Positions 17,079-24,743 of a DNA stretch of 51,770 nucleotides are shown here, piece after piece (within the stretch, counting starts at the first letter, position 1; the number at the start of each line of letters is the position of its first letter). The DNA is from a virus. The translations under genes were made by a program, and so were the position numbers. The notes under the pieces are model-generated. The model was not told where the DNA came from and ran no database searches. It saw nothing but the letters and a program-made list of their open reading frames with translations. Where the stretch lies: the IMG/VR virus record IMGVR_UViG_3300043788_000207, positions 1 to 51,770 of that record; one strand, 5' to 3'.

Positions 17079-17288
17079 CTAGAGAATGGTGCGGATGAAC
17101 GTGCGCCTGTTGTGATAGCCGCGATTCACGCGGTACACCGGAAATCCGAATGCGGCCAGCGTTCCGTCATCTATCCAGCGCTGCACCATGCGCGGCGAGC
17201 GGCCCATCATGCGCGCGAACTCCTGCACCGTGAGCCAGTGATAAGGCTGGCGCATGTCGGATCGTCGCTCTTCCTGCACGATCATCAT
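17079..17288 (-). CDS. Small helix-turn-helix DNA-binding protein (69 aa)
   Basis: Residues 17-50 read as a winged-helix/MerR-excisionase type HTH: HWLTVQEFARMMGRSPRMVQ, then RWIDDGTLAAFGFPVYRV, and ends in RTFIRTIL. This is the helix-turn-helix_17 style used by excisionases and small regulators. Start ATG 17288 overlaps the portal stop (ATGA); ATG at residue 12 is an alternative. A DNA-binding regulator located between portal and scaffold is unusual. It sits directly upstream of repeat copy B and may bind it; that link is speculation. Confidence 0.75.
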   Translation of the reverse strand: MMIVQEERRSDMRQPYHWLTVQEFARMMGRSPRMVQRWIDDGTLAAFGFPVYRVNRGYHNRRTFIRTIL

Positions 17289-18997
17289 TTCTTCGCGCCT
17301 TTGACTCGAGCCAGAGCCGCCAGCTCGAGCTGCTCCTTCTGCTCCTTGGCGATCTCCTCGGCGCCCGGATACCCTAGGGTCGAGAGGCCGCGCTCAGTCG
17401 AAACAATGCCGGTCTTCATCAGGTCCGGCGTCATGCGGCGAACCACAGCGTCGGACAGCGGACGGATGCTGGCTTCATCGAGGAGCACGTCGTACTCATC
17501 AGGCCGGATGACGCCCTCCCACTCGGCCATTTCGATTCCGGTGGCGCCGCGGAAGGGCATGTTCTGGCGACGCTTGTATCGGCCCATAGTGTAGAAGAAG
17601 AACTCGCCCACCATCTGCACCGTGTCGGTCAACATGCGTCCAGCCAATTGCAAAAGCCCAGACGACTGAAGCACCGAAGAATCAAATAGATCGGTGGATA
17701 CGTTGCCGGCTCCGGGGTTTCCCTGGCGCGCTTCGGTGAAGCCCAGAACCTGGTTTTGCAAATTCAATAGCTCTTTGGGCGCCGTCAGCGCGCCACCGCT
17801 CAAAGCATTCGGCGTCACGCACTGTGGAACGCGTGATCCGTTGTTGATCATCTGTACCTCGCCGGCCAGGCCGCCAAAGGAATCGGTGTCGATATTGGTG
17901 TTCTGATCGATAAACCACACGCCGTTATTGATGCGGATGGCGTTCTCGAACACCTGCGTGTAGAACCGCTGCGCCAGCCGCTGCATATCGACGGTCATGC
18001 GCGTGACCGGAATCCCCCAGGCGCCGAACAGGGGCGGCAGCACCCACAGCGGGAACAATGGGAAACGCGGCGCCATGATGTCGGTGCGCTTGGCGTAGGG
18101 CGAATCGTCATCGTGCAGGATCACGCCTTCGCATTCGACCAGCCATCGCCCGTTGGGATATTTCAGGATCGCCTCGGGCTCGATCAGGTTAGCTTCGGGG
18201 ACGTCCTTCTTTTCGACGAGCTCGCGCGTGTAGTCCTTGCAGAACACATGCCGTACCAGCACGCGGCTATCGGAGACGCCGCGCTTTTGCGGCTGCGCTC
18301 CGGGCGCGCCGGGAGTTGACTGCATCGGTCCAGGCGGCATCTCGATTCCATAGCCCGATTCGCCGGAGAATGGATCCACGTTGCCCGATGTCCTGCGCGC
18401 CTTGACCGCCTTCGACGTGTACGGCCACTTGAGCCGCACGTCTTCGAGATTCATCCACGTGCCCCAGCCCGAATAGGACGGGTCCCAGGTGTAATCTGCG
18501 GTCGGGTCGAAAAACACATAGCGCGGATCGATCGACTTGGCCCACATGCCGCCACGCCCATTGCCGAGATCAGGATCGAAGCCCGACACGATCCAGCCGG
18601 ACCCGCAGTAGCGCGCGGTGAGTCCGGCCATGAGGAAATGCTGATTAAGCTTGGCGTTGCACCATTCGGCCTGCAGCGCTTTTTCGCGCTCTTTGTCGCG
18701 ATCAGATTTGGAGAAGATGTAGATCTGGGGATTCAGATTGGAGATTTGATTCGCTTCCTCCAGCATGATGCGCTGGAGCATCGGAATCGATACGGCGGGC
18801 CGGAAGCTCGGCGTGGGCGTGGCGGCGTCCTGCATCCCGTAGAGGTCTTCCGCCGCTTTCATGAAGTTCTCGCCCAGCTGCTTCTTGCGAGCCGAATCTG
18901 AAGCTTCTACCCACTGCTGGATGTGCTTAGAGCGCGGGTCGGAGTACTCGTCCGGGTCGGACTTTTTCTTTGTGCCGATCAGAACGATGTTGCCCAA
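17285..18997 (-). CDS. Portal protein (570 aa)
   Basis: Forms the dodecameric DNA channel at the capsid vertex. Size and pattern fit short-tailed-phage portals: an N-terminal helical domain (QQWVEASDSARKKQLGENFM, SIPMLQRIMLEEANQISNLN), a beta-rich clip/wing region (WIVSGFDPDLGNGRGGMWAK, IDPRYVFFDPTADYTWDPSY), then a crown/stem portion with MTVDMQRLAQRFYTQVFENA. The start is TTG 18997, directly after the TAA of the 48-aa gene and 6 nt from AGGAGG. It lies downstream of large terminase and upstream of scaffold and capsid, the standard packaging order. Confidence 0.88.
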   Translation of the reverse strand: MGNIVLIGTKKKSDPDEYSDPRSKHIQQWVEASDSARKKQLGENFMKAAEDLYGMQDAATPTPSFRPAVSIPMLQRIMLEEANQISNLNPQIYIFSKSDRDKEREKALQAEWCNAKLNQHFLMAGLTARYCGSGWIVSGFDPDLGNGRGGMWAKSIDPRYVFFDPTADYTWDPSYSGWGTWMNLEDVRLKWPYTSKAVKARRTSGNVDPFSGESGYGIEMPPGPMQSTPGAPGAQPQKRGVSDSRVLVRHVFCKDYTRELVEKKDVPEANLIEPEAILKYPNGRWLVECEGVILHDDDSPYAKRTDIMAPRFPLFPLWVLPPLFGAWGIPVTRMTVDMQRLAQRFYTQVFENAIRINNGVWFIDQNTNIDTDSFGGLAGEVQMINNGSRVPQCVTPNALSGGALTAPKELLNLQNQVLGFTEARQGNPGAGNVSTDLFDSSVLQSSGLLQLAGRMLTDTVQMVGEFFFYTMGRYKRRQNMPFRGATGIEMAEWEGVIRPDEYDVLLDEASIRPLSDAVVRRMTPDLMKTGIVSTERGLSTLGYPGAEEIAKEQKEQLELAALARVKGAKK

Positions 18998-19144
18998 TTA
19001 CGACCTCCTGGAAGAGCGCTTTTTGGGGCGTCCCGCTTTGCGCATGGCGATGGCTACGCTTTGCTTTTCAGGATAACCCTCGTGACGCAGAGTAGAGATA
19101 TTTTCTCCGACGTCGCGATTAGATTTGCCGCGTTTGAGGGGCAT
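18998..19144 (-). CDS. Small basic phage protein, 'KSNRDVGENI..GYPEKQSVAIAMRKAG' type (48 aa)
   Basis: MPLKRGKSNRDVGENISTLR, then HEGYPEKQSVAIAMRKAG and a basic tail. I recognise the pattern of a widespread phage mini-protein often found near portal and terminase genes; its role is not established as far as I know. GGGAGG lies 5 nt before ATG 19144. Its stop TAA abuts the portal TTG, suggesting translational coupling. Confidence 0.75.
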   Translation of the reverse strand: MPLKRGKSNRDVGENISTLRHEGYPEKQSVAIAMRKAGRPKKRSSRRS

Positions 19145-19146
19145 GT

Positions 19147-19320
19147 CTACCTCCCGTAGCCTTGGCGGAACGTGGAGCGCTTGCCGGAAGTCACGCGGCC
19201 CTTGCCGGAGCGGCCCTTGGCGCGCGCGCCCTTGTTCTTGTAATTGCGCCGCTGATTGGAGTGCTCCTGGCCTTTGGTTTCAGCCGCCTCCGCAGTCGTA
19301 TCGAACTTCGCTCGGTCCAT
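19147..19320 (-). CDS. Small basic Gly/Lys/Arg-rich protein (57 aa)
   Basis: An N-terminal acidic/neutral helix (MDRAKFDTTAEAAETKGQEH) is followed by a strongly basic tail (NKGARAKGRSGKGRVTSGKR). AAGGAG lies 9 nt before the ATG. It is separated by 2 bp from the 48-aa gene. Possibly DNA-binding; family unknown. Confidence 0.65.
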   Translation of the reverse strand: MDRAKFDTTAEAAETKGQEHSNQRRNYKNKGARAKGRSGKGRVTSGKRSTFRQGYGR

Positions 19321-19350
19321 TGCGCACGTCTCCTTAGCACGAGAATACGG

Positions 19351-20009
19351 CTACTCGGGTAACTCCGGCGCCGCCGGTTCGACGATACGGAGGTCTTTCA
19401 CATCGATCTTAAGCCATTCAGCCAACATCTGCGCCTGCGACTTGCCGCCCTCATGCTCGCTCTCGCGCGTGTAGGCTTCAAGATTGGTGATGACCGTGGT
19501 GATCTCTTTGAGGTCGATCGCGCCGCTCATCACCAGCGTATCGAGGTTCGCCATCAGATCGTGGCGGTAATTGGCATAGGCTGCCGACTTCGATATTTTG
19601 CGGTTCTCGTTGAAGCGCTTGCCTATCTCTCGGAACAGGGCGGTCCCTTTTTTGCGGTCGGCGTCGGTGGGCTCGGGCTTTCCCCGGCGAAGCCCGTCTC
19701 CATCGCCTGTATCCGGGGCGAAGTTGGAAGCGGCGTTCTTGACGGCCTTTGCTGGACGCGGAACGGTAGAGCTCCGTCCCGCAGCCGATTTTCCGCGTTT
19801 TGCTGGGCGCTGTTCAACGAACGCCTTTGGTTTCGCCTGTTCTCCAGGTCCATCGCCTTCTGGTCCGTCACCAGCACTCGCGCGAGTGGCGAGGACGCGG
19901 ATTCGACTGAAGGCGGGCTCTCCAGATTGAGCAGGATCATCGCCTGGCGCGCGTCCTCTTCGGATGCGAAGGCGAGGATGATCTTGTTCTGGTCGCGTGT
20001 CACTTGCAT
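19351..20009 (-). CDS. Frameshift-fusion protein between terminase and portal (219 aa, -1 PRF)
   Basis: Two overlapping frames appear joined by a -1 ribosomal frameshift at A_AAA_AAG (19653-19647). Residues 1-121 come from the frame starting at ATG 20009 (MQVTRDQNKIILAFASEEDA). The last 98 residues come from the -1 frame (GTALFREIGKRFNENRKISK ... VKDLRIVEPAAPELPE), a convincing helical domain. GAGG lies about 8 nt before ATG 20009. Third-position GC is visibly higher in the first frame up to the heptamer and in the second frame after it. Without slippage a 128-aa product ends at TAG 19625-19623. An indel in the A6 run is the alternative explanation. Function unknown. Confidence 0.65.
19377..19392 (-). 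promoter_or_regulatory. 16-mer repeat, copy C (inside a gene, different frame)
   Basis: Minus strand CTCCGTATCGTCGAAC, here read as L-R-I-V-E in the frameshift product, a different frame from copy A. It lies about 55 bp upstream of the 57-aa gene. The CTTGAA that follows copies A and B is absent. Confidence 0.7.
19623..20009 (-). CDS. Zero-frame product of the frameshift gene (128 aa)
   Basis: Shares residues 1-121 with the 219-aa fusion, then reads eight more codons (GPPCSER) to TAG. The N-terminal 45 residues look folded (TRDQNKIILAFASEEDARQA), the rest is a Pro/Ser/Arg/Gln-rich linker. If the frameshift is real, both forms would be made in a set ratio, as in tail chaperone or dnaX genes. 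Confidence 0.6.
   Translation of the reverse strand: MQVTRDQNKIILAFASEEDARQAMILLNLESPPSVESASSPLARVLVTDQKAMDLENRRNQRRSLNSAQQNAENRLRDGALPFRVQQRPSRTPLPTSPRIQAMETGFAGESPSPPTPTAKKGPPCSER
19647..19653 (-). other. -1 slippery heptamer A_AAA_AAG
   Basis: The heptamer is in the correct phase for the frame that starts at 20009 (GCA AAA AAG). It is the same heptamer used in E. coli dnaX. A short 5-bp stem (GGGAC with GTTCC) starts directly after it; no strong upstream Shine-Dalgarno-like stimulator is evident. Confidence 0.65.
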
Positions 20010-20012
20010 CCG

Positions 20013-20219
20013 TCATTCCTCTACCCTTTTCAGATCGATGTTAGGTTGGACTTCATATGTCACCCCGAAATGAAAACACACTTGGTTTCCGCACACGACA
20101 CGCCACTGGATGGGAGTTCCCGGCTCACAGTTCGGCCTGTTTAATCGCGACAGCACCATCGCGCTTCTGCATGTCCCACAAAGGATATCTGCGTTAGAGT
20201 AACCATGATGATCCGTCAT
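20013..20219 (-). CDS. Small zinc-ribbon-like protein (68 aa)
   Basis: A Cys pair near the N-terminus (ILCGTCRSAM) and another Cys pair spaced later (EPGTPIQWRVVCGNQVCFHF) suggest a single zinc ribbon. ATG 20219 overlaps the upstream stop (ATGA). It precedes the frameshift gene by 3 bp. Family unknown. Confidence 0.65.
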   Translation of the reverse strand: MTDHHGYSNADILCGTCRSAMVLSRLNRPNCEPGTPIQWRVVCGNQVCFHFGVTYEVQPNIDLKRVEE

Positions 20220-20503
20220 ACTTCCTCGGTCCAGAACTTCTCAAAAACAGTGGAAAGTTCGTCTACCAACTTTCCCTCGGGAGTCCGCTTGAACAGCACA
20301 TGTCCCGCATCGAAGTTGAACTGCTTTACGTCGGGCCATTCGAGGATATCCATGATGCGAGTTCGGGCTAATCTCGCCATCATGAGATTCTGGCGTCGCC
20401 GTTCGGCGCGCTCCATAACTATCTCCTCTAGCCACTTATGCTCGTCGTCTTCATCCAGGCGCGCGCCGATAAATCGAAGATAAGTCAAAGCTCTCATTCT
20501 CAT
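20216..20503 (-). CDS. Unknown helical protein downstream of terminase (95 aa)
   Basis: Start ATG 20503 overlaps the terminase stop (ATGA); a longer extension would lie inside the terminase gene. Contains charged helices (ARLDEDDEHKWLEEIVMERA, ERRRQNLMMARLARTRIMDI) and ends VDELSTVFEKFWTEEV. No family recognised. Confidence 0.65.
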   Translation of the reverse strand: MRMRALTYLRFIGARLDEDDEHKWLEEIVMERAERRRQNLMMARLARTRIMDILEWPDVKQFNFDAGHVLFKRTPEGKLVDELSTVFEKFWTEEV

Positions 20504-22308
20504 ATCCACATCAACCGATCCGGCTGCCCCTTCTTCTTGTTGTGCCGTTCGAGCATTCTCAGGTGATCGTTTCCAGTTTGCATCAACCCGCCGAACGCCG
20601 TCACAAATCCGTCCTTGGTCCACTCCGGCATCTTGCCGCCCTGCTGTGGAATGTTAGCCGATTCCATCTCCTCTTTCGTCATCAGCGTGTTCTTGGACGC
20701 GCGCACAGAGCATACATGAGGATGATTCTGCTCTTTAGCGATCCATCCGAGGAAAGATGCCATCAAAACATCGTCCTTGCCGACGCGAACAGTCCAGCGC
20801 CAGTTCATCTCCATCTTCGCGGCCTTCATCTGATTGACCAAGATGCGATCCTTGGGAACGACTTCTTTGCGATGAAGCGCAGTCCGAAAAAGCGAGAACA
20901 TCATGCGGCGGTAGCGGTCCGACGTCTCGAATCCGTACTGCATGCCTTGCTTGGAACGGTCTGCGCGATCGTCGCGCCCCTTCCACAGATATTGCGATGG
21001 ATAATACAGACGGTCGCGCAGCTCGCGCATCGTGACATAGCCCAAGTTATTCAGTTCAACGTTCAGCATGGCGTTGTTGAAGTAATAACCGAGCGCTGCG
21101 CCCGTCTCGGCCAGTAACTCAGGAGATACGCGAGCCATGTAGCGCGCGGCGTAGTGGCCTGTCTCGGCGTTCCAGACGACAATCGCAGCGTAGTCGCCCG
21201 GCGCCAAGCTCGCTTCCTCACCGCGCGCCGTGTCAAGGCCGGCGAAGTAGTGATGCTTGGGCTGTGGGCTCTCCCATACTTCAAGCGGGCCTTCCCAGTC
21301 CTCTTCCAAATGCGACGACTTGCCGCCGGGATCGAGAACGCACCGGCCTTTGAATGGAGCCTTGATGATGGAGTTTTCGGCGAACTGCATCTCTTCCACC
21401 GTGAATGCCGGATCACCGGTAGCGACGAAAGCCTCCTCTGGAGTGCTCGGAAATTCTGCCCTCCAGCTTTCAATGATGCCTTCGCACTTAGTCGATAGCG
21501 TCTCGCGGAACCACGCGATGTGCTCCTTGCCGATCCTCACTTTTTTATTGGTGCGCCAGTGCTTGATGTCGTTCATCAGCCAGCGCTCGTACTCGTCCCG
21601 CGGCGCATCCTTGGCTAATGCCGGATCGAGCACGTAAGCCGGATCGTCCCACCACGGTAGAAAGATTGGAAGGAATTCGTTGTCGCCCGACACGGCGGCT
21701 TGCCAATACTCGTAGTATGCTTCGCCTGGTCCTTCCATACCGTTCGCAGTGGTCTCGATGAGGCAAATGTTATTGGGATCTATGGAGAGCGTATTCATTA
21801 GCGACGTAAACGCGCCTTCGTAGGGATAGAACGCCGCCTCGGTCAGATGAAGGCAGGATGACGTGAGCCCACGCTGCCCGTGCACGGTGGCCGCGGTGTG
21901 GTGCGTGAACGTCGAGTCCGGTCCGTCATCGTGCGGATAGGTAAGCGAGCGCTTGGTGGGCTTGGGAAACTGCGGGTAGATCGATTTGCAATCCTGCGCG
22001 AATCCGCGGGCCATCTCGAAGTTAGCCGCCGCCACCTCCCGATTCTGCGCGATGCAGCGGGCCAGAGCTCCGGCGTGCGCGATACAGTGCGCCTGACCTA
22101 TTGCCGTGGCGAGAGTGGACAATCCCACGCGGCGCGCCTTGAGGAAGATGCCGAACAGTCTCCGCTTACGGGCGAGATGTTCCTTCAATAGCTCGATAAC
22201 TTCCAATTGCTGCTGGCGCAGGCGAAATGGAATGGATGTGCCTTCGTCTCGATCGCGGATATTGAGACGGTCAAAGAACTTGACCACATGATCTAACTGG
22301 AGGGGCAC
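20500..22308 (-). CDS. terL: Terminase large subunit (602 aa)
   Basis: The ATP-driven packaging motor and headful/cut nuclease. The ATPase has a Walker A LKARRVGLST (residues 56-65), Walker B ending in catalytic Glu157 (CLHLTEAAF) and the coupling motif ETTANG (185-190). The RuvC-like nuclease shows the first Asp in FAGLDTARG (D359), an acidic residue in LNVELNNLG (E418) and the last Asp pair in KDDVLMASF (D512-513). Length is normal for the family. The start is GTG 22308, directly after the stop of the 57-aa gene. It is followed by frameshift and portal genes, the usual packaging cluster. Confidence 0.97.
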   Translation of the reverse strand: MPLQLDHVVKFFDRLNIRDRDEGTSIPFRLRQQQLEVIELLKEHLARKRRLFGIFLKARRVGLSTLATAIGQAHCIAHAGALARCIAQNREVAAANFEMARGFAQDCKSIYPQFPKPTKRSLTYPHDDGPDSTFTHHTAATVHGQRGLTSSCLHLTEAAFYPYEGAFTSLMNTLSIDPNNICLIETTANGMEGPGEAYYEYWQAAVSGDNEFLPIFLPWWDDPAYVLDPALAKDAPRDEYERWLMNDIKHWRTNKKVRIGKEHIAWFRETLSTKCEGIIESWRAEFPSTPEEAFVATGDPAFTVEEMQFAENSIIKAPFKGRCVLDPGGKSSHLEEDWEGPLEVWESPQPKHHYFAGLDTARGEEASLAPGDYAAIVVWNAETGHYAARYMARVSPELLAETGAALGYYFNNAMLNVELNNLGYVTMRELRDRLYYPSQYLWKGRDDRADRSKQGMQYGFETSDRYRRMMFSLFRTALHRKEVVPKDRILVNQMKAAKMEMNWRWTVRVGKDDVLMASFLGWIAKEQNHPHVCSVRASKNTLMTKEEMESANIPQQGGKMPEWTKDGFVTAFGGLMQTGNDHLRMLERHNKKKGQPDRLMWI

Positions 22309-22482
22309 TTATAGGCTCAATTCCAGAGGGTCGGGGCCTTCGACTCCCTTGGGCCTGCGCGTCAGGATTAAGCGGTAGTTACTCGACAACGGATAGCGGC
22401 GGATAAACGCTCTTTCCAGAGCCAACGAAGGAGACCTATCGTACTGGCGCCATATCTCGCGAATTGTATCGGCCAACCGCAT
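22309..22482 (-). CDS. Small protein directly upstream of terL (57 aa)
   Basis: MRLADTIREIWRQYDRSPSL, then ALERAFIRRYPLSSNYRLIL and a Pro-rich tail. ATG 22482 shares its A with the previous TAA. The stop abuts the terL GTG, implying coupling. Position suggests a packaging role, but it is too short for a normal small terminase. Unknown. Confidence 0.65.
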   Translation of the reverse strand: MRLADTIREIWRQYDRSPSLALERAFIRRYPLSSNYRLILTRRPKGVEGPDPLELSL

Positions 22483-22760
22483 TAGTTCAGAACAGTGATG
22501 ATCTTGCTGGTGGTCTCGGTGTTCTTCTCGTAGTCTTCGAGGATTTTGATGGCGTCGATCAAGTCCTGCTTGGTGGCTTTCTCCAGCCCTCCGGGAACGA
22601 ACAGGATCGGATTGGCGTACTCGCTGAACCCGTGACCGTTGCGCGTCATGTCGATGAAGGTGTCCATCGCTTCAGGAGACTTGACGATGACGATATCCTT
22701 GGGGCCGAGCGACAGCTTCTCGACCGATTCGCGCAGGATGTCCTCATACTTCTGGCTCAT
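22482..22760 (-). CDS. Unknown small protein (92 aa)
   Basis: A mixed alpha/beta protein (MSQKYEDILRESVEKLSLGP, then DIVIVKSPEAMDTFIDMTRN) with a C-terminal helix LIDAIKILEDYEKNTETTSK. It overlaps its neighbours by 1-4 bp. No family recognised; a small-terminase-like role cannot be excluded because no other candidate is obvious. Confidence 0.65.
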   Translation of the reverse strand: MSQKYEDILRESVEKLSLGPKDIVIVKSPEAMDTFIDMTRNGHGFSEYANPILFVPGGLEKATKQDLIDAIKILEDYEKNTETTSKIITVLN

Positions 22761-23194
22761 TTGATATCACCCAACTCCCGCCCGTCAGCTCCAATCGGCT
22801 CGGCTCCCTTGGGCATGAGTTTGGAACGGTTGCGCTCGCGCACGCAGCTCATCTTGCAGAATTGAACATGGCGCACGATGCCGGTGTCGGGGTCTTTCTC
22901 GCTCGTCTGCATAACCCAGAGACGACCCTCCTCCAAGGGAAGATGGCATGTCGTGCAAAGCGTCTGCCGTTGCCCTTCCTCGATGCGCTGATTGATCTCG
23001 AACGCGGCGACCTCGGTCATCTTGCGCGCCTGAGCCAATACCTCCAGCGCTTCGGCCAGGGGCATGGTCTGGAAATCATGGCGCACTTCGATTTCCTTGG
23101 CGTCGCGCATCATCCACGCGGCTTTCGATACTTCCGATCCGCGTTTCGACGTAAAGTGGCTCGAATTCTCTGCCTTTACCGCTAGTCGTGACAT
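22757..23194 (-). CDS. Zinc-knuckle protein (145 aa)
   Basis: Start ATG 23194 was chosen for AGGAGAGG just upstream and normal overlap (13 bp) with the gene before. A helical first half (PLAEALEVLAQARKMTEVAA) is followed by a four-Cys cluster: LCTTCHLPLEEG, then VQFCKMSCVRERN. Likely nucleic-acid or protein binding. Family unknown. Confidence 0.65.
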   Translation of the reverse strand: MSRLAVKAENSSHFTSKRGSEVSKAAWMMRDAKEIEVRHDFQTMPLAEALEVLAQARKMTEVAAFEINQRIEEGQRQTLCTTCHLPLEEGRLWVMQTSEKDPDTGIVRHVQFCKMSCVRERNRSKLMPKGAEPIGADGRELGDIK

Positions 23195-23466
23195 TCCAGG
23201 CCTCTCCTCATCTCCCGTTGCATATCGACGTAACTGTCGAAATCCTTCTCCGTCATCTTGTTCTCGGCAGGTTCGTCCAACAGATCGCCGAAGATCACCT
23301 GAAGGCTGTTTTTGGCCAGCTCCCGCGCGTCCTCGCATGAAGAATCGAACTTGATGTGCTGCACGAACGCCGAGTTATCGCTGCGAAATCGGGCCTCGGC
23401 GTGCACCATATCGAAGTTTCCTTCGACGGTTTGATACTCGAACTTCCTTGTCTTCAGCCAGTACAT
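23182..23466 (-). CDS. Unknown protein (94 aa)
   Basis: Starts MYWLKTRKFEYQTVEGNFDM and continues as a beta-strand-rich segment with helix EDARELAKNSLQVIFGDLL. The ATG overlaps the preceding gene by 1 bp. No motif or family recognised. Confidence 0.6.
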   Translation of the reverse strand: MYWLKTRKFEYQTVEGNFDMVHAEARFRSDNSAFVQHIKFDSSCEDARELAKNSLQVIFGDLLDEPAENKMTEKDFDSYVDMQREMRRGLECHD

Positions 23467-23996
23467 CAGAATGCCTCCCCCTGTCTTCGGCTGCTTTCTT
23501 CAGGCGTCAACGGAGTGCGCGCATCGCCATAGAGGTGTAGCATCAGTTCGCTCGACTGCGCCACGCGTGTGAAGTACTGCTCGTCGGTGCGATACTCTTC
23601 GCGGCTGGCGATATGGTCGTCCATCATCGGCGCCAGCCTGCCGTCGATCGCCATCTGGACCTGAAGATTTCCCTCGCCCAACTCCTTGTACAAAACGAGT
23701 TCGTACTTGCCGTCGCGCGATCGGCGTCCCTGCCAGTCGATCGACGGGCGTTTGGCCGAGCGCATCTGCGGCTGCATGATCGGCGGCGCTTCGGTGAGCA
23801 GCCGCCCTTGCTTGGCCAGGTCTTTGCGCACCTGCTGGCGGAACGAGGACTCGGTGAGCACCTGCACTGACAGCTTGCGGTTCATGTCCTTGCACGCCTG
23901 GCAGGCGAAGACGAAGCAATGATCCTTCTGTTCGAGGAAGAGCATGGTGCGGCTGCGGCCTATCGGATGCTGCGGGTTTTTGCACTGGGGGATCAT
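23466..23996 (-). CDS. Zinc-ribbon-containing protein (176 aa)
   Basis: The N-terminal 40 residues hold Cys/His ligands (MIPQCKNPQHPIG, then HCFVFACQACKDMN). The middle is basic, and a beta segment follows (RRSRDGKYELVLYKELGEGN). The C-terminal part is helical. Upstream and downstream genes overlap by 1-4 bp. Unknown function, possibly regulatory. Confidence 0.65.
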   Translation of the reverse strand: MIPQCKNPQHPIGRSRTMLFLEQKDHCFVFACQACKDMNRKLSVQVLTESSFRQQVRKDLAKQGRLLTEAPPIMQPQMRSAKRPSIDWQGRRSRDGKYELVLYKELGEGNLQVQMAIDGRLAPMMDDHIASREEYRTDEQYFTRVAQSSELMLHLYGDARTPLTPEESSRRQGEAF

Positions 23997-24238
23997 TCGT
24001 CTTCGTCTTCCAACATGTTTTTCGTTTGCGTAAGAGCGGCCTGCAGCATGCCGAACATCTCCGGCTCTGAACGCGCGTTCGAATAGAGTTGAATCAAATC
24101 TCCTTCTCTATTCATCGCGATCAACGTGACTATCTCCAAACTGTCTTCTCCGAATTGTTCTGTGGCGCGGATCACGCAATCGGTAGCGGTTTGCGATGAG
24201 TTACGCGCGGCTTCATCTCTTGTCACGTTTTCTCCCAT
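23993..24238 (-). CDS. Unknown acidic small protein (81 aa)
   Basis: An acidic protein (FGEDSLEIVTLIAMNREGDL, ending NMLEDEDE) with pattern strand - helix. It overlaps its upstream neighbour by 26 bp and its downstream neighbour by 4 bp. The style is like small phage regulators, but nothing specific is recognisable. Confidence 0.6.
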   Translation of the reverse strand: MGENVTRDEAARNSSQTATDCVIRATEQFGEDSLEIVTLIAMNREGDLIQLYSNARSEPEMFGMLQAALTQTKNMLEDEDE

Positions 24239-24743
24239 CTCCCATCTCGATCCAGAAGCGTTCCCAGGTGTTGCGCGGCTTCAGAGTCTCCCACGCGTTC
24301 TTGGGCAGAATCCCGGCCTCGATCTTGAGCTTGCGCACCGCGTTCCTGATGTAACCGAAGGGCTTCATGGTCTTGTCCTTCTTGTAGAGCTCAAATAGCT
24401 CGTGATAACAACTCTTGCACGAGTACCTGATTCTTCCCCGGCGCGTCAGTGGATCGAGCAACCACTCCCGGCACAGGCAACATCTATGCTTGAGGACGTC
24501 GTTAACGAACTTCATCTTGAGCTCGTGAAAGCGTTCCGCCTTGAGTCTCTTGTCCCGCTCGCACACGCGCTTGGCGTTGCACTTCTTGCAGATGCTCATG
24601 GTCGATGATCTCGGCTCGACCTTGCATCTGGTACACAGCCCGCGCGCGGCGAGCCGGCGATGCTCGCCGATCAGCCGCTGCCTCTCCGCTTCGGGAAGAT
24701 AGCGGATGCTCCTGCGAAACTCGTTGGCGTTCTTCCAAGTCAC
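24213..24743 (-). CDS. Double zinc-finger protein, HNH-remnant-like (176 aa)
   Basis: Starts with GTG 24743. It contains two Cys clusters: GLCTRCKVEPRSS with MSICKKCNAKR (residues 36-60), and HRCCLCREWL with YSCKSCYHELF (85-120). Long basic helices surround them. The pattern resembles phage zinc-finger proteins related to recombination endonuclease VII or HNH proteins, but no catalytic His-Asn-His is apparent. Probably nucleic-acid binding. Confidence 0.6.
   Translation of the reverse strand: MTWKNANEFRRSIRYLPEAERQRLIGEHRRLAARGLCTRCKVEPRSSTMSICKKCNAKRVCERDKRLKAERFHELKMKFVNDVLKHRCCLCREWLLDPLTRRGRIRYSCKSCYHELFELYKKDKTMKPFGYIRNAVRKLKIEAGILPKNAWETLKPRNTWERFWIEMGDGRKRDKR

Noticed and set aside
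19654-20016. ATG 20016 as the start of the 221-aa single-frame protein
   Set aside because: It overlaps the upstream stop, but its Shine-Dalgarno is only 1 nt away; ATG 20009 is better spaced and its frame has the expected codon use.
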